A stretch of 64,000 nucleotides of DNA. Source: Paractinoplanes ovalisporus (GTDB lineage: Bacteria > Actinomycetota > Actinomycetes > Mycobacteriales > Micromonosporaceae). The notes under the pieces are model-generated. The model saw only the letters and a program-made list of their open reading frames with translations, ran no database searches and was not told the DNA's origin. A program made the position numbers and the translations under genes. The DNA lies in NCBI RefSeq assembly GCF_016834655.1, contig NZ_JAENHP010000002.1, positions 1-64,000 on the forward strand, read 5' to 3'. This document shows, in pieces, positions 36,534 to 44,698 of the stretch (the first letter of the stretch is position 1; each line of letters opens with the position of its first letter).

Positions 36534-37326
36534 GCTCCGGGCGTACGCGGCTCTGCTCGGCGGCCGGTTCCGCAGCGCCACCGCGTACCGGACCTCTTTC
36601 GCCGTTGAATTGATCACCAATGCGGGCGGTACGGCGGTCGACGTCTCCACGGTCTTCGTGCTCTTCCACGCGGCCAAGGTGGTGGGCGGGTTCACGCTGG
36701 GTGAGGCGCTGATGATGACCGGGCTGACCGCGTCCGGGTTCGTGCTGGCCGACCTCACCGTGGGAAACGTCGACCAGCTCAAGACGTACGTGCGGAACGG
36801 GACCCTCGATGCGGTTCTCGTACGTCCCCTGGCCGTACTGCCGCAATTGGTGATCGCCGACCTGCCGCTGCGCAAGCTGATGCGGTTCGTGGTGGGTGTC
36901 ACCGTGCTGGTCGTGGCGGTCCTCAGCAACGACATCGACTGGACCCCGGGCCGGGCCGTGCTGCTCGTGACCGCTCCGCTGGCGGGCGCGGTCTTCTTCG
37001 GGGCGATCTTCGTGCTGAGCGCCAGCCTGGCCTTCTGGTGGGTCGAGTCGGGCGAGGTCGGGGCGGCTTTCACGTACGGCGGTCGCGACTTCACCTCCTA
37101 CCCGATCACGGTGTACGGCACGTGGTTCCGAGCCGTGTTCGCGTACGGGCTGGGCTTCGGTTTTGTGGCTTATCACCCGGCGCTGACCCTGCTCGGGCGC
37201 GCCGACCCGCTCGGTCTGCCGGCCTGGGCGGGATACCTGTCCCCGCTGGTGGCGCTGGCCGCCGCGGGGATCGCCGGGATCGTCTGGAGGACTGGCGTGC
37301 GGCACTACCGGAGCACCGGCTCATGA
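36526..37326 (+). CDS. ABC-2 type transporter permease, second subunit
   Basis: Membrane subunit of 266 residues, homologous in type to the preceding permease: an N-terminal amphipathic start (AELRAYAALLGGRFRSATAYRTSF), six hydrophobic segments and the loop VLVRPLAVLPQLVIADL. The GTG overlaps the upstream gene, and the stop overlaps the ATPase start (ATGA), so the three genes are translationally coupled. The two permeases probably form a heterodimer. Confidence 0.9.
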   Translation: MAELRAYAALLGGRFRSATAYRTSFAVELITNAGGTAVDVSTVFVLFHAAKVVGGFTLGEALMMTGLTASGFVLADLTVGNVDQLKTYVRNGTLDAVLVRPLAVLPQLVIADLPLRKLMRFVVGVTVLVVAVLSNDIDWTPGRAVLLVTAPLAGAVFFGAIFVLSASLAFWWVESGEVGAAFTYGGRDFTSYPITVYGTWFRAVFAYGLGFGFVAYHPALTLLGRADPLGLPAWAGYLSPLVALAAAGIAGIVWRTGVRHYRSTGS

Positions 37327-38294
37327 TCGAGATGCGGGAGCTGCGCAAGGATTTCACCGTACGGGTCAAGGCGGGCCGCCTCCGCCGGGAGAAACGGGTG
37401 CTGGCGGCGGTCGACGGGGTCAGCCTGTCGATCGGCGCGGGGGAGATGGTCGGCTACATCGGGCCCAACGGCGCCGGCAAGTCGACCACGCTGAAGATGC
37501 TGACCGGCGTGCTCTCCCCGTCCGGCGGCGAGGTGTCGGTGTGCGGGCTGCGACCGGTGCCGCAACGCACCCGGCTGGCGCTGCGTATCGGCGTGGTGTT
37601 CGGCCAGCGCTCCCAGCTGTGGTGGGACCTGCCGCTGGGCGAGTCGTTCCGGCTGCTCCGGTACGTCTACCGGGTGCCCGCGGCCGAGCACGAGGCCCGG
37701 TTGCGCCGCTGCCGTGACCTGCTCGACCTCGACGAGTTCATGGACACTCCCGTACGTCAGTTGTCGCTCGGCCAGCGCATGCGCGGTGAGCTGACGGCGG
37801 CCCTGCTGCACGGTCCCGAGGTGCTGTTCCTCGACGAGCCGACGATCGGGCTCGACGTGGTGAGCAAGCAGGCGGTCCGCTCGTTCCTGGGCGAGCTGGG
37901 CGCGACCGGCGACGTCACGCTGGTGCTGACCACCCACGACCTGGCCGACATCGAGCGGCTCTGCGAGCGTCTGGTCGTCATCGACCACGGCCGGGTGGTG
38001 CACGACGGCACGATCGACGACCTGCATTCCCGGTACGGGTCGAGGCGCAGCCTGGTGGCCGACCTGGACACGCCGTTGCCGCCCGGGTTCGCGCTGCCCG
38101 GCGCCACGACGGCCTCGATCGAGGCCGACGGTCACCGCGTCACGTTCACGCTGGAGTCGACCACGGCCGGCGCGGCGGTGGCGGCCCTGGTCAACGCCGC
38201 ACCGGTGCGTGACCTGTCGGTGGTCGAGCCGGAGATCGAGGACGTGGTGGCGCGCCTCTACACGGATGGCCGCGGTGTCAGCGGTGTTCCATGA
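37323..38294 (+). CDS. ABC transporter ATP-binding protein
   Basis: Nucleotide-binding subunit of 323 residues driving the two upstream permeases. Walker A is GPNGAGKST, the Q-loop VFGQRSQLWWDLPLGESF, the signature LSLGQRMRGELTAAL, Walker B VLFLDEPTIGLD and the switch His is in TTHDLADIERL. A C-terminal extension of about 80 residues is typical of the NodI/DrrA export group. The 3' end overlaps the converging XRE-cupin gene by 17 bases. The exported compound is unknown. Confidence 0.95.
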   Translation: MIEMRELRKDFTVRVKAGRLRREKRVLAAVDGVSLSIGAGEMVGYIGPNGAGKSTTLKMLTGVLSPSGGEVSVCGLRPVPQRTRLALRIGVVFGQRSQLWWDLPLGESFRLLRYVYRVPAAEHEARLRRCRDLLDLDEFMDTPVRQLSLGQRMRGELTAALLHGPEVLFLDEPTIGLDVVSKQAVRSFLGELGATGDVTLVLTTHDLADIERLCERLVVIDHGRVVHDGTIDDLHSRYGSRRSLVADLDTPLPPGFALPGATTASIEADGHRVTFTLESTTAGAAVAALVNAAPVRDLSVVEPEIEDVVARLYTDGRGVSGVP

Positions 38295-38844
38295 CCAATA
38301 CGGCCCATGAGGGCTCGAGCGCCTCGTAGTGGTGGTCGACGTCGCCCGGGAACGTGATGTAGTCACCCGGGCCCAGTTCGACCTCCTCGCCCACCGGCCC
38401 GGCCTTGATCCGGCCTGAGGCCAGCACGATGTGCTCGATGCTGCCCGGGATGTGCGCGACGGCGTCGCGGGCCTGCCCCGGCTCGAGCTCCATCAGATAG
38501 AGGTCGCGCCGGGTGTGCGGCGCGCCCGCCGCGAGCAGGGTCGCGATGAAGTCGGCCTCGTCGGCCTGCAGGCGCGGCCCCTCACCGGACCGGATCACCC
38601 GGACCTGCGTCTCGGGCGGCTCGACCAGGCGGCTGAACGGCACGCCGAGCGCCACCCCGAGCGACCACAGCGTCTCGATGCTCGGGTTGCCGGTGCCGTT
38701 CTCGAGCTGCGAAAGCGTCGACTTGGCCAGGCCGGCGCGCCGAGCCAGCTCGGCCAGCGAGATGCCGGCCCGTTCCCGTTCCCGGCGCAGGGCGGCAGCG
38801 ATCGTGGCAAGCGGGGGCGCCGGCTGATGCAATGTTCGCTCCAT
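38278..38844 (-). CDS. XRE-cupin transcriptional regulator
   Basis: DNA-binding regulator of 188 residues. The N-terminal helix-turn-helix (about 12-65) reads ISLAELARRAGLAKSTLSQLENG, followed by a cupin sensor domain with PGDYITFPGDVDHHYEAL. It is divergent from azlC across a 55-base gap that holds two inverted repeats, so autoregulation and control of the azlCD exporter are likely; the effector could be an amino acid, by inference from the neighbour. The ATG at 38844 lacks a clear ribosome site. Confidence 0.92.
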   Translation of the reverse strand: MERTLHQPAPPLATIAAALRRERERAGISLAELARRAGLAKSTLSQLENGTGNPSIETLWSLGVALGVPFSRLVEPPETQVRVIRSGEGPRLQADEADFIATLLAAGAPHTRRDLYLMELEPGQARDAVAHIPGSIEHIVLASGRIKAGPVGEEVELGPGDYITFPGDVDHHYEALEPSWAVLVMEHR

Positions 38845-38854
38845 CGATCGAGTT

Positions 38855-38900
38855 GTTCGGTTTGACGAACGCGCTTCACGTCGTTCAGTATCTCGAACTA
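38855..38900 (+). promoter_or_regulatory. azlC promoter with overlapping operator-like repeats
   Basis: A -35 TTGACG (38862-38867) and a -10 CAGTAT (38886-38891) are 18 bases apart. The -10 ends 8 bases before the azlC ATG and no ribosome site is present, so the message is probably leaderless. GTTCGGTTTGACGAAC (38855-38870) is an inverted repeat covering the -35, and GTTC...GAAC (38883-38898) covers the -10 and start. Both are candidate sites for the divergent XRE-cupin regulator. Confidence 0.6.
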
Positions 38901-39562
38901 TGCGTACGATACAGCGAACGCTCCTGCGGGACGCCGTCGCCATTGCCGCCGCGATGGTGGCCGTCGGCGCGTCGTTCGGGGCCATCGCCATCGCGTACGG
39001 TCTCCCGGTCTGGGTGCCGTTCCTCATGTCGACGGTGGTGTTCGCCGGGGGAGCGCAGTTCCTGGCCGTTGGCCTGCTGGCCGCCAGCCCCGTCGCCGCG
39101 GTGTTCGCCGGCCTGCTGCTCAACGCCCGCCACCTGCCGTTCGGCATGGCGATCGGCAGCAGCATGGGCACCGGGTGGCGCGACCGCCTGATCGGCAGCC
39201 ACCTGATGACCGACGAGGTGGTGGCGTTCACGCTGGCCGAGGACGATCCCGTCCAGCGTCGCCGCACCTACTGGCTGATCGGCATCACCCTGTTCACCTC
39301 GTGGAACCTGGGAACCGCCCTGGGTGTGCTGCTGGGCACCGCCGTCGGCGACTACGAGTCGCTGGGCCTGGACGCCGCCTTCCCCGCCGCGCTGATCGCC
39401 CTGATCCTGCCCTCGCTGCGCGACCGCCCCACCCGCACGGTAGCCCTGACCGGCGCCGCCGTCGCCGTGCTGGCAACGCCGGTGCTGCCCGCGGGCCTGC
39501 CCGTCCTGTGCGCCCTGCTGGGCCTGCTTACATTGCTGCTCCCCAGGAGGGCCGCCACATGA
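38900..39562 (+). CDS. azlC: AzlC family branched-chain amino acid export permease
   Basis: Large subunit of the AzlCD (LIV-E) exporter, 220 residues and about seven transmembrane segments, with family motifs VWVPFLMSTVVFAGGAQF, LLNARHLPFGM and SHLMTDEVVAF. It moves branched-chain amino acids or analogues out of the cell with AzlD. Its TGA overlaps an ATG (ATGA at 39559), ancestrally the azlD start by appearance, but three 47-bp tandem units now separate it from azlD. Confidence 0.95.
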   Translation: MRTIQRTLLRDAVAIAAAMVAVGASFGAIAIAYGLPVWVPFLMSTVVFAGGAQFLAVGLLAASPVAAVFAGLLLNARHLPFGMAIGSSMGTGWRDRLIGSHLMTDEVVAFTLAEDDPVQRRRTYWLIGITLFTSWNLGTALGVLLGTAVGDYESLGLDAAFPAALIALILPSLRDRPTRTVALTGAAVAVLATPVLPAGLPVLCALLGLLTLLLPRRAAT

Positions 39563-39703
39563 CGCTGGGCTTGCTTCCCTCGCCGTTTCTGGGGAGGGCC
39601 GCCGCATGACGCTGGGCTTGCTTTCCTCGCCGTTTCTGGGGAGGGCCGCCGCATGATGCTGGGCTTGCTTCCCTCGCCGTTTCTGGGGAGGGCCGCCGCA
39701 TGA
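39546..39703 (+). repeat. Three tandem 47-bp units forming coupled mini-ORFs
   Basis: Units start at 39559, 39606 and 39653. Each begins with ATG, encodes 16 residues (MTLGLLPSPFLGRAAA, with P7S in the second and T2M in the third) and ends in a TGA that overlaps the next ATG as ATGA. Each unit carries a GGGGAGG ribosome site before the next ATG. The chain runs from the azlC stop through three mini-ORFs into the azlD start at 39700. A 51-base mini-ORF minus the 4-base overlap gives exactly the 47-base period, so coupling is kept at every copy. Confidence 0.9.
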
Positions 39704-40008
39704 CGCTCGCCGCGATCATCGTTCTGGGCATCGGCACGTACACGATGCGCCTCGGCGGCGTGCTCCTGCGCGAGCGACTGGAACTCTCCGACAGCCTGCA
39801 GCGCCTGCTCCCCATGGCCGCCGCCGCCCTGCTGACCGCCTTGGCCGCCACATCGACCCTGATGGCCGGCAGCGGCTTCGCCGGAACTGCCCGCCCAGCC
39901 GGCGTCGCCGTCGGGGCCCTGCTGGCCTGGCGCAAGGCCCCTTTCGTCGCGGTGGTCGTGGCCGCCGCAGCCACCGCCGCCCTGCTCCGCATGGCCGGCA
40001 TCGACTGA
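39700..40008 (+). CDS. azlD: AzlD family branched-chain amino acid export subunit
   Basis: Small subunit of the AzlCD exporter, 102 residues and about four hydrophobic segments, beginning MTLAAIIVLGIGTYTMRLGG. The sequence RLGGVLLRERLELSDSLQRLLPMAAAALL fits the family. Its ATG overlaps the stop of the third mini-ORF and has GGGGAGG upstream. The first three codons resemble those of the mini-ORFs, pointing to duplication of its own 5' end. Confidence 0.93.
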   Translation: MTLAAIIVLGIGTYTMRLGGVLLRERLELSDSLQRLLPMAAAALLTALAATSTLMAGSGFAGTARPAGVAVGALLAWRKAPFVAVVVAAAATAALLRMAGID

Positions 40009-40013
40009 CACAG

Positions 40014-40039
40014 TTATCCACAATCTTCGGTTGTCCACA
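40014..40039. promoter_or_regulatory. Two perfect DnaA boxes
   Basis: TTATCCACA (40014-40022) and TTGTCCACA (40031-40039) lie in the same orientation, 17 bases start to start, just after the azlD stop. DnaA binding is inferred. Confidence 0.5.
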
Positions 40040-40169
40040 GCCGGAGCGCCCGGCCCCCGCAGAGATCGCCATTCCCCGCCACACTTATGGCCGAGGGCGG
40101 GGGCCCCCGGTAAGGGTGGGTTATGGGTAGGAGTACGTAGCAGCCGATCTTGGTGACGGCTCCTGGAGT

Positions 40170-40270
40170 CGTCAGCAGCGGGCAGCCGTTAGTGGAGGGC
40201 CTTGGAGCTCAGCGGCGGCCTTGGAGTTCTCAGCGGCGGCCCGGTGCCGTCGGCGGCGGGCCGTGGAGCT
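40170..40270. repeat. Short degenerate repeats after the methyltransferase gene
   Basis: Copies of CCTTGGAGYTCAGCGGCGG-like sequence begin near 40199, 40218 and 40258, directly abutting the 3' end of the minus-strand methyltransferase gene. No gene is seen here. Confidence 0.55.
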
Positions 40271-40271
40271 G

Positions 40272-41048
40272 TCAGCGGCGCGCCAGCCAGACCGTCCGCT
40301 CGGTGCGGATGCTCAAGTCGTCGCGGCTCGACAGCCCGGCCACCACCCGGTCCAATGCTTCCAGATCGGCCCGCCCCTCGAGCCGGTGCCGCATCCGCCC
40401 CAGCGTCACCTCGGCATAGCGCCGCGCCGCCGCGGGCAACGGCGGCTCCAGGGCGATGTCGAAGTGTCGCTCGACCACCTCGGTGAAGCCGGCCTGCGAC
40501 GCCCGCGTGCCCCAGTTCTCGTGCATGTGCAGGCCCGCGTCGTGGCGCATCTTGTCCGCCTCGGTGTGGACCATCGCTTCGACCTGCTCGTCGGCGGTGC
40601 CGGTCAGGAAGCGCGGGAACGACTCGAGCTCGGCGATCAGCAACACGCCGCCGGGGCGCAGCGCGGCGTGGGCCGAGGCCAGCGCGCGGGCCGGGTCGGC
40701 CATGTGGTGCATCGAGGACGACGCCCAGATCAGGTCGACCTCGCCGAACTCGGGCCACGGCTGGTCGAGGTCGGCCTCGACCGTGGTGATGCGCCCGCCC
40801 AGGCCGGTGGCGTCGGCCCGGGAGCGCAGGTGGGCCAGCATCTCGGGGGACACGTCGACCGCGGTGACCCGGGCGCCGGGCAGTTCGCGGGCCAGGGCCA
40901 GCGAACCGGTGCCGCTGCCCGCGCCCAGGTCGACGATGTGGGGGCGGTCGCCGGCCTCGCGACCGGCCCAGGCGATCAGGTCGCGGTGGTAGGCGCTCAG
41001 GACCTCGGCGTCCAGGTCCAGCATTTCGATCAGGTGGTCGTGTGCCAT
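40272..41048 (-). CDS. Class I SAM-dependent methyltransferase
   Basis: Protein of 258 residues with a Rossmann-like methyltransferase core: motif I VDLGAGSGTGSLALA, motif post-I TAVDVSPEML, and ADLDQPWPEFGEVDLIWASSSMHHM carrying motif II/III. A roughly 40-residue N-terminal lid and a variable C-terminus are typical of small-molecule or UbiE-like enzymes. Methyl acceptor unknown, and no biosynthetic partner genes are adjacent. Confidence 0.88.
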   Translation of the reverse strand: MAHDHLIEMLDLDAEVLSAYHRDLIAWAGREAGDRPHIVDLGAGSGTGSLALARELPGARVTAVDVSPEMLAHLRSRADATGLGGRITTVEADLDQPWPEFGEVDLIWASSSMHHMADPARALASAHAALRPGGVLLIAELESFPRFLTGTADEQVEAMVHTEADKMRHDAGLHMHENWGTRASQAGFTEVVERHFDIALEPPLPAAARRYAEVTLGRMRHRLEGRADLEALDRVVAGLSSRDDLSIRTERTVWLARR

Positions 41049-41201
41049 ACCTCGACGCTAGACACCGTTTGCACCGACGGCACGTACCCTTGCGGAATCA
41101 GCAAAATCCCAACCCGGCGCGCGGCCAAGGTAAGGAAGCACCAAAGCCAGACGAGCACTCAAGAAGCCGACGAGCGCCCGCGAGCCGGCAAGAGCTAGGA
41201 A

Positions 41202-41825
41202 TCAGACAGCGTCGCCCAACTCGACCCGCGCCTTGGGAACGCGCATCCGGCGGAACGTCAGCCCGCGCATCACACCGTAGATCTGCAGTGACCCCACCCG
41301 CTGCGTCGTCTTCGGGAAGCGTTCGTTGACCAGGCGCTTGACCTTGCGCGAGATCAGCACGCTGTCGATCACCACGCCCACCGCCAGGATCAGCCAGAGC
41401 AGGTTGCTGGCCAGCTGCACCGCGGGGATCTGCACCGTCGAGCCGATCAGGACGATCAGCGCGCCGCCGAAGAAGTAGGTGCCGACCGTGCGGCGGCTGT
41501 CGATGATGTCGCGCACCAGCGCCCGCTCGGGGCCCCGGTCACGGGCCAGCAGGTAGCGCTCGTCGCCCGCCTTCATGCCGGCCGACGCCTCGGCCCGCTC
41601 GACCCGCTGGCGCTCGCGCATCTGCTTGAGCTGCTCACGACGGTTGGCGGGGGCGGGCTCGGCACCGCCAACCCGGCGGCCGGTCGACGTGCGCTTGGGC
41701 GTGACGACGCCGAGTTCCTTCTTGCTGGGGGTGTAGCCCTTCGGGCGCGACTCGGCCGGCGTCACCTCCTCCTCGACTTCGGGAGTGGCGACGTCGGACT
41801 GCTTGCGGCGAAAAAGCGAGGGCAC
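41202..41825 (-). CDS. DUF3043 family membrane protein
   Basis: Protein of 207 residues with a charged N-terminal half (SLFRRKQSDVATPEVEEE, then KGYTPSKKELGVVTPKR) followed by two transmembrane segments (TYFFGGALIVLIGS and LLWLILAVGVVIDSVLI). The TPSKKE-GxxTPKR pattern is the DUF3043 signature, restricted to actinobacteria; function unknown. The GTG at 41825 was preferred; a TACTCT hexamer lies 6 bases upstream and there is no ribosome site, so it may be leaderless. Confidence 0.88.
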   Translation of the reverse strand: MPSLFRRKQSDVATPEVEEEVTPAESRPKGYTPSKKELGVVTPKRTSTGRRVGGAEPAPANRREQLKQMRERQRVERAEASAGMKAGDERYLLARDRGPERALVRDIIDSRRTVGTYFFGGALIVLIGSTVQIPAVQLASNLLWLILAVGVVIDSVLISRKVKRLVNERFPKTTQRVGSLQIYGVMRGLTFRRMRVPKARVELGDAV

Positions 41826-41842
41826 GCTAGGAGAGTAGCCAA

Positions 41843-41871
41843 GCGGCGCGGTGTGATTCACACCGCGCCGC
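41843..41871 (-). terminator. Terminator hairpin of murA
   Basis: Perfect 13-bp arms GCGGCGCGGTGTG (41843-41855) and CACACCGCGCCGC (41859-41871) with a 3-base loop, located after the murA stop and just before the DUF3043 promoter. Confidence 0.82.
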
Positions 41872-41894
41872 TGATAGTGATGAAACTGAAGGGT

Positions 41895-43250
41895 TTACAG
41901 CCGCTCGACGTGGGCGCCGAGCGCGGCCAGCTTGCCTTCGAAGTCCTCGTAGCCCCGGTTGATCAGGTCGACGCCGTACACCCGGGAGGTGCCCTCGGCG
42001 GCCAGCGCCGCGATCAGGTGGGCGAAGCCGGCCCGCAGGTCGGGGATGACCAGGTCGGCCGCGTGCAGCTTGGACGGGCCGGCGATGACCGCGGAGTGCT
42101 TGAAGTTGCGGCGGCCGAACCGGCAGGGGGTGCCGCCCAGGCAGTCCCGGTAGACCTGGATGGTGGCGCCCATCTGGTTGAGCGCGTCGGTGTAGCCCAG
42201 CCGCTGCTCATAGACGGTCTCGTGCATGATCGACAGGCCGCGGGCCTGGGTCAGCGCCACCACGAGGGGCTGCTGCCAGTCGGTCATGAAGCCGGGGTGC
42301 ACATCGGTCTCGAGCGCGACCGCCTGCAGCTCGTGGCCGGGGTGCCAGAACTTGATGCCGCCCTCGGCCCCGGTCACGCCGGGGCGCGCGACCCGGTCGT
42401 CGGTGATCTGGAACTCGCCACCGATCGAGCGGAACACGTTGAGGAACGTCATCATGTCGGCCTGCCGGGCGCCCAGGACCTCGATCTCGCCCTTGGTCGC
42501 GAGCGCGGCCGCGGCCCAGCTGGCGGCCTCGATGCGGTCGGGGATCGGCTTGTGCGCATAGCCGTACAGCCTCGGCACACCCTGGATCTCGATGACCCGG
42601 TCGGTGTGCACGGTGATGATGGCGCCCATCTTCTGCAGCACGCAGATCAGGTCGATGATCTCCGGCTCGATGGCCGCGTTGCGCAGCTCGGTCACACCCT
42701 CGGCCCGTACGGCGGTCAGCAGCACCTGCTCGGTGGCGCCGACGCTCGGGTAGGGCAGTTCGAGCTTCGCGCCCTTGAGGCCGTTCGGCGCGCTCAGGTG
42801 CATGCCCTCGGGCTGCTTGTCGACGACCGCGCCGAACTCGCGCAGCGCCTGGATGTGGAAGTCGATCGGGCGCGGGCCGATGTGGCAGCCGCCGAGGTCG
42901 GGAATGAACGCGTGCCCGAGCCGGTGCAGCAGCGGGCCGCAGAACAGGATCGGGATACGGCTGGAGCCGGCGTGCACGTTGATCTCGTCGGTGCTGGCGC
43001 TCTCGACGTTGGTCGGGTCCATGACGATCTCGCCGTCGTCGGCCCCGTCGGAGACCTTGACGCCGTGCAGTTCGAGCAGGCCGCGGACGACCTCGACGTC
43101 GCGGATGCGCGGGACGTCGAACAGGCGGCTCGGCGTCTCGCCCAGCAGGGCGGCCACCATGGCCTTGGAAACCAGGTTCTTGGCGCCACGGACCCGGATC
43201 TGACCCTGCAGCGGCGTTCCGCCGTGCACGACCAAGACGTCGTCGGTCAA
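41895..43250 (-). CDS. murA: UDP-N-acetylglucosamine 1-carboxyvinyltransferase
   Basis: First committed enzyme of peptidoglycan synthesis, adding enolpyruvate to UDP-GlcNAc; 451 residues. The sequence shows RVRGAKNLVSKAMVAALL at the N-terminus, the fosfomycin-target Cys in DLGGCHIGPRPIDFH, and TDWQQPLVVALTQA. The Cys is kept, so fosfomycin sensitivity is expected. The best start is TTG at 43250, giving LTDDVLVVHGGTPLQG, with GGAGG (43256-43260) five bases upstream; no ATG or GTG fits as well. Confidence 0.96.
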   Translation of the reverse strand: MTDDVLVVHGGTPLQGQIRVRGAKNLVSKAMVAALLGETPSRLFDVPRIRDVEVVRGLLELHGVKVSDGADDGEIVMDPTNVESASTDEINVHAGSSRIPILFCGPLLHRLGHAFIPDLGGCHIGPRPIDFHIQALREFGAVVDKQPEGMHLSAPNGLKGAKLELPYPSVGATEQVLLTAVRAEGVTELRNAAIEPEIIDLICVLQKMGAIITVHTDRVIEIQGVPRLYGYAHKPIPDRIEAASWAAAALATKGEIEVLGARQADMMTFLNVFRSIGGEFQITDDRVARPGVTGAEGGIKFWHPGHELQAVALETDVHPGFMTDWQQPLVVALTQARGLSIMHETVYEQRLGYTDALNQMGATIQVYRDCLGGTPCRFGRRNFKHSAVIAGPSKLHAADLVIPDLRAGFAHLIAALAAEGTSRVYGVDLINRGYEDFEGKLAALGAHVERL

Positions 43251-43459
43251 CGTAACCTCCAGCCGGTGGGCGTCAGGGGCGCCCGAAGATGATCGAGGGG
43301 GCAGGCGCGGGTGGGGGTACCCGTTCCTGCAACCGGGGAAGCATAGCGCTGAGTGACAAGGACGCCAGTCACACAACGCCCGCGAGGCCGCGAAAAGCCG
43401 ACAGTTAAGACAGCGCAAAGAAATCCTCGCGCTGAGCGGATCTTGCTGACTACGGTCCG

Positions 43460-44638
43460 TTACGGCAAGGCGAGCATCTGGTCCAGCGCGACACGCGCGT
43501 TGGCGGCCGTGTCCTCGTCCACCGTGATCACGTTGGGGACCCGGCCCGCGACCAGCTCCTCGAGCGCCCACACCAGGTGGGGCAGGTCGATCCGGTTCAT
43601 GGTGGAGCAGTAGCAGACCGTCCGGTCGAGGAACATGATCTGCTTGTCGGGGTGCGCCAGGGCCAGACGCCGTACGAGGTTGAGCTCGGTGCCCACCGCC
43701 CACGCCGACCCGGCCGGGGCCGCGTCGAGCGCCTTGATGATGTATTCGGTCGAGCCCACCTGGTCGGCCGCGCGCACGACCTCGTGGCGGCACTCCGGGT
43801 GCACCAGCACGTTGACCCCGGGCACCCGCTCGCGCACCTCGCGCACGCTGTCGAGCGTGAACCGCCCGTGCACCGAGCAGTGCCCCCGCCACAGGATCAT
43901 GCGGGCGTTGCGCAGCTGGTCGTCGGTGAGCCCGCCGCCCGGCTTGTGCGGGTCGTAGAGCACGCAGTCGTCGAGGTCGAAACCCATCTCCAGGACGGCG
44001 GTGTTGCGTCCCAGGTGCTGGTCGGGCAGGAAGAACACCTTGCTGCCCTGCTCGAACGACCAGGTCAGGGCCCGCTGGGCGTTCGACGACGTGCAGACCA
44101 CGCCCTTGTTGCGCCCGACGAAGCCCTTGATGTCGGCCGACGAGTTCATGTACGTCACCGGGACGATCTCACCGGTGATGCCGAGGTCTTCGAAACGCTC
44201 CCACGCCGCCTCGACCTGGCCCAGCACGGCCATGTCGGCCATCGAGCAGCCGGCCGCCAGGTCGGGCAGGATCACCTGCTGGTCCTTGCCGGTCAGGATG
44301 TCGGCGCTCTCGGCCATGAAGTGCACGCCGCAGAACACGATGAACTCGGCGTCGGGCCGGGCCGCGGCCTGCTGGGCGAGCTTGAACGAGTCGCCGGTGA
44401 CGTCGGCGAACTGGATGACCTCGTCACGCTGGTAGTGGTGGCCGAGAACGAAGACGCGGTCGCCGAGCGCGGCCTTGGCGGCGGTGGCGCGGGCGACCAG
44501 GTCGGGGTCGCTGGGTGCGGGCAGGTCGCCCGGGCAGTCCACGCCACGCTCGGAGGCGGGGTCGCTGCCCCGGCCGAGCAGCAGCAGGGCGGTGGCGGTG
44601 TTCGAGGGTTCGGTCCAGGTCGACGTCACATCGGCCAT
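43460..44638 (-). CDS. nadA: Quinolinate synthase
   Basis: Fe-S enzyme of 392 residues condensing iminoaspartate with dihydroxyacetone phosphate in de novo NAD synthesis. The three cluster ligands fall in FCGVHFMAES, HPECRHEV and RTVCYCSTMNRI, and the substrate motifs GHHYQRDEV and YMNSSADIKG are present. Neither nadB nor nadC is adjacent. The gene is divergent from the glycerate kinase gene across 60 bases. Confidence 0.96.
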   Translation of the reverse strand: MADVTSTWTEPSNTATALLLLGRGSDPASERGVDCPGDLPAPSDPDLVARATAAKAALGDRVFVLGHHYQRDEVIQFADVTGDSFKLAQQAAARPDAEFIVFCGVHFMAESADILTGKDQQVILPDLAAGCSMADMAVLGQVEAAWERFEDLGITGEIVPVTYMNSSADIKGFVGRNKGVVCTSSNAQRALTWSFEQGSKVFFLPDQHLGRNTAVLEMGFDLDDCVLYDPHKPGGGLTDDQLRNARMILWRGHCSVHGRFTLDSVREVRERVPGVNVLVHPECRHEVVRAADQVGSTEYIIKALDAAPAGSAWAVGTELNLVRRLALAHPDKQIMFLDRTVCYCSTMNRIDLPHLVWALEELVAGRVPNVITVDEDTAANARVALDQMLALP

Positions 44639-44698
44639 CGTCGCACAGCGCGGGAAGGGTATCGCTGGTCAGAAGAGTGGGCTGCCACACTCGTACGC

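Noticed and set aside
28852..38287. Several long open frames antisense or out of frame in the WG gene and ABC operon
   Set aside because: The GC-rich, repetitive sequence keeps all frames open; only the listed frame gives TPR-like and WG repeats or ABC motifs.
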